The position numbers were made by a program, and so were the translations under genes. Below, piece after piece: positions 56,456-64,000 of a DNA stretch of 64,000 nt (the stretch's first letter is position 1; the number at the start of each line of letters is the position of its first letter). The DNA is from Cristatella mucedo. Its lineage: Eukaryota > Bryozoa > Phylactolaemata > Cristatellidae. The stretch spans positions 742,501-806,500 of the forward strand of contig WPIO01000011.1 of NCBI GenBank assembly GCA_009760855.2, written 5' to 3'. The notes beneath the pieces were generated by a model that searched no databases, was not told where the DNA came from, and saw only the letters and a program-made list of their open reading frames with translations.

Positions 56456-57754
56456 GGGTCGCAGTGCTGAAATAGTAATGGATCCGGAATAAAAAGACAG
56501 CAAAACGATCAGAATGTATTCGTAACTGTTTGTCATAAGCAGGGAGAGACTCGGTGTACGGTGTGAGCACTTCAGGACCAACGTACCCGTTTACGGACCT
56601 TGCCTGGTAGTATGCTGAGCTAATCGGCTCGGTCGGCAGAGACTCTGGCCATCGTCGCCAAACAGCACTGGAATTTCCCCATTATTTTTTACGCTTAACA
56701 ACTAGTTTGGAATAAAAGAAAAACCGAGCAATACGCGACACGATTCACCACGCTGCTCTTCGGGTGACTAAGACGTATCTGAAATGGACAGATTGCCTGA
56801 ATTTAACGAAAGTTAAACCTTGAGACTTTTGTTTCTTACACTCTAAGGTAAATTAAAAACTATTATTTAGTGGGGGATCATTCGTTCCTCGCTCGTCGCT
56901 GATTTTAAGCCGTTTGGGGTCTCTAAATGCAGTCCTTTGAATGGCCAAGACCGAGTTTTGAAACCCTGCCAAAGGTGACAGTCGGTTATCATCCTTTAGT
57001 TACTCAGGCTTGATTTATCTCAGATTTTCCAAACTCATTTTGATTCCGCCTGTCAGTCGTCGTCCTAGCCTGAATTTAACGAGCTGATTTCAGCCTTTCT
57101 TTCGATTAACTTACTAACCTCCTGTGAAATACAATGCAGTCTTGAAACCATTAACAAGTCGATTACTGAGAAAATTACGAACTTTAATAATGCAGCTGAT
57201 AATAAAAACATACGGTAGCAAAGGCGAACAGACCATAAGAAACAAATAGGTTTAATTTATGCTATAATTAAGTGTTAGCTACTTGCTGAATAAGCCATCA
57301 TGCATAAGATTCTTGTTGCCATTGGTTTTTCATGAAAAACAAGCTTCCATTAACCGTAGCTGATGTGGTACAGTAAGAGTTCAACTAGTCTAGGGACACG
57401 TATTTTCCAGCTAATCCGTAGTGATCAGTCTCTTCAAAAATTTCGAGCCAATCAGCAGTTTTATCTGGGGCTTCAAAAATGCACCTGAGTCATCCAGTGC
57501 TGCACTGCAGGTCAAGGTGAGATCGCTCGGTGCAGTATGGGCACACTGGCTGTGATGTGAATTCAGCCAATGCCCTCAGGTGTGAAATTTCCGTCGTAAC
57601 TTTATTCATTTTCTTCCATACTCTTACTCCTCGCCCCACTCATGCCAAAAGGCACACTATCTATCAAATATCCTCCAGAAATTGTAGGCTATGTTGACTC
57701 TCCTGCTATTAAAAATGGTTGTCCATCTGAGCACATTCAGATGCAGGGACACAC
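56456..57754. other. Anonymous intergenic sequence
   Basis: No coding region, repeat family or RNA gene recognised. AT-rich with scattered short direct repeats. Confidence 0.4.
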
Positions 57755-58315
57755 AACACCTGCTTCACACCACTTCTTGCCGACTTTTACTGGCTCCCTG
57801 TAAAGAAACTCATCGATTTCGAGGTTTAGTCACTCGATTTTAGGTCCCTTCATTCTTTAGCTCCAGCCTACCTATCAGATCTATTGGCCAATGGGTTAAG
57901 CACCATACTACCAGTATTTTGGAGTCTAATCGTTTGCCTATACCTCGTAGAAACCTCAAAATTGTTGGAGACCATGATTTAATTTGGTTGTTCCCAAAGC
58001 CTGGATCTCACTCCAGACGGACGGTATGACATTTCCTGATTTGATATTTAAAATAAGCTAAAATATGACTGTTCTTCACAGCATTTAGTGATTCCTTGTG
58101 CTTTGTTCTATATTTACGTGCTGACACTGCACGCTTTCACTAACCGTATTTACATGTTACCACTATGTACGCCATCTCTAATCACTATATGCTTGTTGAC
58201 ATTTTGCACGCTACCCGTAACCACTTATCGTGCCTCCTGTACAGCAGTGTAATGTGCTAGGAAAGAGACCTGAGGGTGCTATCCAAATATATTAATTATT
58301 AATAATATTATAATT
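57755..58315 (+). mobile_element. LINE 3' part, diverged
   Basis: Worn HHFLPTFTGSL-like and APAYLSDLL segments, 3' UTR and a degraded hairpin (58252-58292) with an ATT/AAT tail. Confidence 0.6.
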
Positions 58316-58400
58316 ATAACGAGGTTTTTAAAACGCTCGCCCTGACCGAGCTCTGGTCGAGGTCGTGGGTTCGAGCCCTGATGCACAATGGAAGCGTTCT
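58316..58400 (+). mobile_element. SINE fragment with B-box-like block
   Basis: GCTCGCCCTGACCGAGC, then GGTCGTGGGTTCGAGCCCTG, like the tRNA-like heads of the other SINEs. It is truncated. Confidence 0.45.
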
Positions 58401-58425
58401 TAGGGTGGTAAACAATGAATTATAT

Positions 58426-58432
58426 ACATATA

Positions 58433-58472
<40 letters not shown>

Positions 58473-58489
58473 CGCACACACATACACAT

Positions 58490-58532
<43 letters not shown>
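58426..58532. repeat. (TA)n/(CA)n compound microsatellite
   Basis: Long TA tracts flanking a short CACACATA segment. Confidence 0.95.
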
Positions 58533-58536
<4 letters not shown>

Positions 58537-59244
58537 CCTCGAAATCCGAGTGCTTTTGATGAGGAAAGATGCAATCGACGGCTCCACCGACTCCTTTTCA
58601 AGCCGAATATCTTATTTCTGAGTGCATCTTATTGATTCCCCAGTCAAAGAAGTCTAAGCGGCAGAATTATTTATTGTTATTCGTGTGCTCATTGCAACGA
58701 GAGAGACCAGGCCCAATGAAGTTGGCGGTCATGTCGGACACTTTGATTTCACAATTCTGACTGGAATCCTAATTTAGTGTAATTTAATGAATCTCTTACC
58801 TGTATAATCGCATCATCATAGCCAGCCCTTCACATTGCCGTTAGCGCCTGGACAATTTTATCGGCCGGTCTCTAAGCCTTGACATTCTGATAATGCTTTT
58901 GCAACACATGCGATAATTGATACTTCATCGACAGCATATGTTCCGCGGCTTTAAGAGGGTGGTGAAGTCAAATAAAATCATAATGTGTAGGAGGCATGGT
59001 GCCTTGGCTCTGTGCTCATCCGTGCTACTGTTCTCTTTGGCATGCAAATGACTTCGGCTGTCGTGATGAACCGGTAGATTAAGCAATGTAGCTCTCACTG
59101 AATTGAAGGCAAACTCGTATCTATTGGGCAAATCAGTGCAGACTTCTGGATAAAGCCACGGCCTGGCTCGCTGATCTTGTCCTATACGATCCCCTCTTGC
59201 TCGGTGAGCAGCTCACCAATGCGTCTAGAAGATCCCAGAATTAC
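58533..59244. other. Anonymous intergenic sequence
   Basis: No supported gene or repeat. Confidence 0.4.
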
Positions 59245-59316
59245 ATTGATAATAATAATAATAAACTTGATAAAGCGCCCTCAGAGAACTCAATCTCTTT
59301 CTAGGGGCTTTATATT
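59245..59316 (-). mobile_element. LINE 3' end only (hairpin and tail)
   Basis: AAT repeat tail at 59249-59262, then the reverse hairpin (AAAGCGCCC ... GGGGCTTTA). Nothing further upstream of the element is recognised. Confidence 0.65.
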
Positions 59317-60009
59317 TTTTTTTTAAAGAAACGTCGATGACCAATTTAAAAAGGATGGCAATATTGATAGGGCCATCCGTGCAGGCATCAGCTAGGGCTT
59401 CCCGGACTTGTTCGCCCGACAATACTGAATGTACGGCAACTTATTCAGTTGCTTGATTGAGGCTTGGGGACCACTAAACTCACCGCTCAGCTTGATCCAG
59501 CCATTACTGCTCTGTCCATGACAATCTGCTATCCGACGACTGCGATTCAATTAAATTTCAGCAGTGACCGAGTGCCGACTAATTGCACATCGTATATTTA
59601 TCGCATGTTTCAAGTCGACTTCTCCTTGACCTGAACGAAGTGGTTCACTGGAACTAGCTGCTACTTTTTGCTAGCAGCGCAGGCGTCATCGGCCACAATA
59701 GAGTAGCAAGCATCGTCTCGCTTTCCATCCAAACGCGTATGAAAGAGATTAGAATGTGTGGTTACGTTGTTGATGTCCTTTTGCATGTCGGAGATGGTTC
59801 GTGGCTGGTAGAGGATTATGTGAGTATTGATGTCAGAATCATCAGACTACCCGAAAAATATTACCAATCGCATTAATAAAGCTTCTCAACCACTTTTCAA
59901 AATTATCTTGAACCGCTCAGTGCGTTTGCCCTCAAGCGTTACTGTAAACTCCGGCAGCCCAACTTGACCCTTGCCTTTAGAATACTCTCTCAATATGCAA
60001 TAAACCCCT
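59317..60009. other. Anonymous intergenic sequence
   Basis: No supported gene or repeat. Confidence 0.35.
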
Positions 60010-61260
60010 ATTATTAAGCGACCTTATTTCAGGCTATAAAAGTATCGATCTATTCGCTTAACAGAAACGTGGGTCAACTCGGTCGACTGCCCTGATCATA
60101 AAACTGGAAGTAGAGTTGCTATTATCAAGCACTCGAATTTCAACTTCAAGATGTTTGCATTTCCCTCGAAGCAGTCTTTCGAATCTATTGTCTCGATTGC
60201 ACGCGACAACAAGCTACCGATGGTTGCAGTAGTTTATTGCCAACCGGAAAGCGAGTCCGCCTTTCGCTCAGATTTCTCTGATCTCATTTTGATTTAGCGA
60301 GCAAGAAATAGATCTTCCTTGCTATACGTGATTTCAACATTTATTTTGACAGCTTATCTGACACCTTCAGCACTAAATTTCGTGCACTGACTGACTTGTC
60401 GTCTTTTGCAGCTCGTGTGCATGGCCTGACTCACGACAATTGTCACGAACTCGACCAAATCTTCTCATACAACTTCACTTTATCCTTACCAATTATTGCA
60501 AATTGCTGCTTGTCTGACTACTTGGAGATTTTATTCAGTCTACAATGTGTGTCCTCCTCATTTAGTATCACCTGTGAATCACGAAACCTTACAACCCTCG
60601 ACATCTATGCTGTTTGTACTAGATTATCTGCTTCGCCTCTGCTGGTTAATCCCCCTTCCGACCCGTCATTATTAGTAGGTTGCTACAACATGATCCTAGC
60701 TGACAAGCTCGGTGAGTTTTCACGTGTAACCAAGTGCACTGCCCACCCTCGCCCAGGTGGCCTTTGTTCTACCGTAGACATAAAACTAGCTAGGTCTATC
60801 ACCTGGGGATCACTGATGCTCCTGGCTCAGTGGTAGACTCCAGAGTATCGCTGCGAATGCACAAAGATCAGCCGAAGAACTGAAAAAATATGGGGTACGA
60901 CGGGGATCTGAGTAGGGTTCTCGTTCGTTTCACGGCTAATGCTCTCCCTCTATCCGATTTGATCGTCGGACACAAAATCTAGTCTTTCACTTCTTTACAG
61001 GTAATACTAAGTTTTACCTTTGCTTGCATCATTCCCAGCCCTCAAGCATGTCAGATTCTCTCAACTCCTTTGCAGAATGCATTGATGCCATCTGCACATG
61101 GATGTCAGGAATTTTTTATTTGAAGAATAATAAAATCAACTTGCTATTTATTGGAAAACCATGTGTGATTTAGAAATTGCAAGGGTTAACGCTCAAAATT
61201 GACTCGGCTAGAACATCTGTTGAATCTGCACAAAATCTATGTGTCCCGCTGCTAAGTGAC
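60010..61260 (+). mobile_element. LINE with endonuclease domain, internally deleted (continues at 62216)
   Basis: The only copy in the window showing the 5' endonuclease part: a worn LTETWVNS, RVAIIKHSNFNF, VAVVYCQPESES, then a VHGLTHDNCHELDQIFS segment (open at 60396-60836). At about 60830 it jumps to the RT segment just before the VPQGS motif, so the middle of the ORF is deleted. Several stops are present. It resumes after the nested antisense copy. Confidence 0.72.
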
Positions 61261-61308
61261 ATAATATTAAAAATAATAATGCACTTGATAAAGCCCCCTC
61301 AGAGAACT

Positions 61309-61386
<78 letters not shown>

Positions 61387-62215
61387 GTGCTTTACATTTG
61401 CTACAAGGGAAGTGCGATTGAATGGTGAGTAAAATCATGCTTGATAAACATGAAAAACATGGTTAGGGGTGACATGCACAGTGTCAGCATGCAAATGTGG
61501 TTAGCGGCAACATGCACAGTGTCATCACGCATAAGCACATGAAGAACGAATCATAGGGACAAACTAAATGCTGTCCTAAATAGGTATGTTTTTAAGTTTT
61601 TTTTAATGTGGTCAAGTTAGGGGATGTTCTGACGCATGTCGGGAGTGAGTTCTAGGCTTTAGCAGCATACAAACTAAATGCACAATCTCCAAAGGATTTG
61701 AGGTTTGTACGAGGTATTGGTAAACTGTGGGATTCCGAAAGGTGGGTGGTACGATGCTTGGCCTGGTGGGGGAGTAGATCTGAGAGATAGGCTGGAGCCA
61801 AAGAATGAAGTGACCTAAAAGTGAGCGACAAGACCTTGAAGTCGATCCTTGCTTGACTGGTAACCAGTGCAGGTCGGCGAGAAGTGGTGTTTTGTGGCAA
61901 CTGCGACGCTCACGACAGACAAGCCTAGCTGCTGAGTTTTGCACCGTCTTTCATCGCCTGATTGCACATGACGGTAGGCCAGCAAGCAGTGAATTACAGA
62001 AGTCAAGACGGGATGCCACAAATGCATGGACCAACTTAGACGTGGTATCCTTATCTAAACAAGCCCGAATTTTAGCAATGTTATATAGCTGAAAGTAGGC
62101 CGACTTGAGTGTGGAGCTGATATGGTCGTCTAAAGAGAGGTCACTTTGGAACATGACACCTAAATTTCGGGCTGATTCAACCCGAGATATACTGGCAGAG
62201 CCAATTTTGAGACAT
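61261..62215 (-). mobile_element. Antisense LINE nested in a sense LINE
   Basis: On the minus strand [70 protein letters not shown], 3' UTR, hairpin and AAT tail. GACATAAT on the left and GACATTTAAT on the right may be the worn target-site duplication. Confidence 0.78.
61311..61384. repeat. (CT)n microsatellite expanded inside a LINE hairpin
   Basis: About 37 CT units occupy the place where other copies have the short AGAAAGAGATTGAG loop (minus strand). The LINE sequence is normal on both sides. Confidence 0.9.
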
Positions 62216-63025
62216 TTAATTCGACGACCAACTAAGCTCCACAATCAAATCTGGCTACTTTAAACTACATAACATTGCTGAAATTCAGGCTTGTTTAGAC
62301 AGGGATGCCACATCTAAATTGCTCCGTGCTTTTGTGACAGCCCGTCTTGACTTCTGTAACTAACTGCTTGCTGGTCTACCGGCCTGTGCACTCAGGCGCT
62401 TGCAGCCGGTGCGAAACTCCGCAGCTAGGTTTGTCTATAACGATCGCCAAAGTTTTCACATCACACTATTTCTCGCCAATCTGCACTGGTTTCCAGTCAA
62501 GCAACGCTCCGACTCAAGATTTCATCGCTCACGTTTAGGTCCCTTCATTCTCCGGCTCCAGCCTAGCTATCAGGTATACTCCCCCACCAGGCTAAGCATC
62601 GTAGCACCAGCTCTTCGGAATCTAATTGTTCACCTAAACCTCGTTAGAATCTCAAATCCTTTGGAGACCGTGCATTTAGGTTGCACACCCCAAACCCCGA
62701 ACTCAATCCCGACTCACTTCTCTCGACATCTAATAACTTGACCACATTTAAAGAGAAAGTTTAAAAGGCATCTATTTCTCACAGCATTTAGTGTATCCCT
62801 GGGATTAAAATTGTATATGCTGACGCGTGCTGACACCGTGCATACTGCAACTAACCATACTTGCATGCACACCGTGTGCATGTCACCCCAAATTATGTTA
62901 TTCTGGTTTATTGATCATGTTACCTCTAACCATTTTATTCGTGCTTACTTTGCAGCAATTGTAAATCGCCTTGAAGGAGATTGAGTTGTCTGAGGGCGCT
63001 ATATCAAAGGTTTTATTATTAATAC
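62216..63025 (+). mobile_element. Sense LINE, 3' part (continuation of 60010-61260)
   Basis: It encodes QLSSTIKSGYFKLHNIAEIQACL, RAFVTARLDFCN, FLANLHWFPVKQ and a worn C-terminus, then 3' UTR, hairpin (62961-63006) and ATT tail. Confidence 0.7.
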
Positions 63026-63480
63026 AACTATTAACATACTACAAGGAAACGGAATGTACGAGCCACAGCAGGGAGCATGCTTAACCCCTGCTTAGCTCTG
63101 GCAATAGGTCATTGTGGCCTCCTGTGATTAGCTGCATTGTGACGTTCATCGCATGATGACCTCCAATCATCTATCCTTTAGGATGTGGATACTGGGTGAC
63201 CGGACTCGGCGCCCGATCCCCTGTCTACGCCTGCGAACTTCTTCCCGCCATTTGCCTAGACTAATGGGCATCATCGCCAAACCAGCCTCGTATCAAAAGT
63301 TAGGATTCGCCGATTCGGTAACCCCCAACTGCCTTATTGCATCGTGGCTGCACTAGGCTTCTGAAACTCCTACGGTTGCAAGAGCACTACAGCCAAACTG
63401 GCTCAAGTATTTGTGACGCAAGTGCATCAAGATTATTGCAATATTCCACGTATTCCATGGACAAGTGACGTGTCTCAGCT
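63026..63480. other. Anonymous sequence
   Basis: No supported gene or repeat. Confidence 0.35.
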
Positions 63481-63484
63481 CGTG

Positions 63485-63610
63485 TTGGGCTCAAGTGTCG
63501 AATCAAGTGTCGAAGTGTCAATCAAATGTTGAATCGCATCAAGTGTCAAGTGTCAAATAAAAAAAATATCAAATATCAAAATCAAATATCAAGTGTCGAA
63601 TCACATTTCA
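63485..63610. repeat. Degenerate minisatellite of ATCAAGTGTCGA-like units
   Basis: About ten imperfect units of 7-12 nt (ATCAAGTGTC, ATCAAATATC, AGTGTCGA) in direct orientation. Confidence 0.7.
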
Positions 63611-63877
63611 AGGTCTTCCTTCAGGCAAAGAGGTCACTTTGCTCGCCAATGCAAGCCTATCTGCAAGACCTCCTTGTGCCTCCAGCGTGCTCTTGCACCA
63701 CCCACTCGGTCAACATCTGGTCATCTCAATGCTTAAATTTAATCCGCTGTATTTAGCCGCTCGGAACGCTTGGAATGACATTTGGCATTGCGATTTGCAC
63801 CCGTGAAAAACTTCAAACATTTAATAGAAAACTCATTTGTTGTCAATTTGTAGCTATCCATCCGTTTTTTATGGCCA

Positions 63878-63902
63878 ATATATATATATATATATATATA
63901 TA
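63878..63902. repeat. (TA)n microsatellite
   Basis: About 12 TA units directly before a SINE tail. Confidence 0.9.
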
Positions 63903-63904
63903 AC

Positions 63905-64000
63905 CATACATATAATTCATTTATATAGCGCCCCAAGAGAACTTAGTCTCTAATCAGGCGCTTCACATATGCCTCGGGCTCGAGCCCATGACCTCAGTCA
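63905..64000 (-). mobile_element. tRNA-derived SINE, family A, cut by the window end
   Basis: The 3' hairpin segment (AGCGCC at 63928-63933 with GGCGCT at 63958-63963), then the GGGCTCGAGCCC-type B-box block. The A-box half lies beyond position 64000. Confidence 0.68.

Noticed and set aside
63485-63610. CRISPR-like array
   Set aside because: Units are only 7-12 nt, imperfect and without unique spacers, and the genome is eukaryotic.
51828-64000. A third PARP12-like gene downstream
   Set aside because: No WWE, zinc-finger or PARP motif was found on either strand after 50827.

Overview
This window is metazoan genomic DNA. Genes are split by short and long GT-AG introns, there is no operon structure, and the intronic and intergenic DNA is packed with non-LTR retrotransposon debris, tRNA-derived SINEs and AT/GT microsatellites. 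The repeat spectrum (L2/CR1-type LINEs with an ATT-repeat tail, MULE, Ty3/gypsy) and the divergence of the protein from vertebrate PARP12 suggest an invertebrate. The species cannot be fixed from the sequence.

The only host genes I can support are two tandem, same-strand paralogues of the PARP12/ZC3HAV1 (ZAP) family. Gene 2 (25001-50827, + strand) appears complete. Ten exons whose phases all join give about 713 codons: an N-terminal winged-helix-like segment, five CCCH zinc fingers, two WWE domains and a C-terminal PARP catalytic domain with an H-Y-I triad. Gene 1 (+ strand) enters the window from the left inside an intron. Only its last five exons are present: 5540-5708, 8260-8489, 11489-11579, 11833-11954 and 19455-19866. 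They carry the end of WWE1, WWE2 and the whole catalytic domain, and all are open. Both copies have 3' flanks with poly(A) signals. About 5.1 kb separates the stop of gene 1 from the ATG of gene 2.

The duplication is genomic. Introns and 3' flanks of 1-20870 align piecewise, in order, with 33220-51800. The offset drifts between about 29.6 and 33.6 kb because each copy gained different transposons. Some transposon pieces are shared (older than the duplication) and others are private (younger).

The repeat layer consists of: more than 25 fragments of one L2/CR1-like LINE group, most ending in a conserved 3' hairpin plus ATT repeats; two tRNA-derived SINE families, one carrying a LINE-like 3' hairpin; a decayed MULE transposon (2893-5190); a Ty3/gypsy pol remnant (46090-46900, - strand); a 1.37-kb solo LTR with a target-site duplication (53892-55264); and several nested insertions. 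From 51.8 kb to the end I see only repeats and anonymous sequence, with no third PARP copy and no other host gene.

By family knowledge, CCCH-WWE-PARP proteins bind RNA and ADP-ribose-type ligands and mono-ADP-ribosylate targets in stress and antiviral responses. A tandem pair fits local expansion of such a defence gene, but that role is inferred here.
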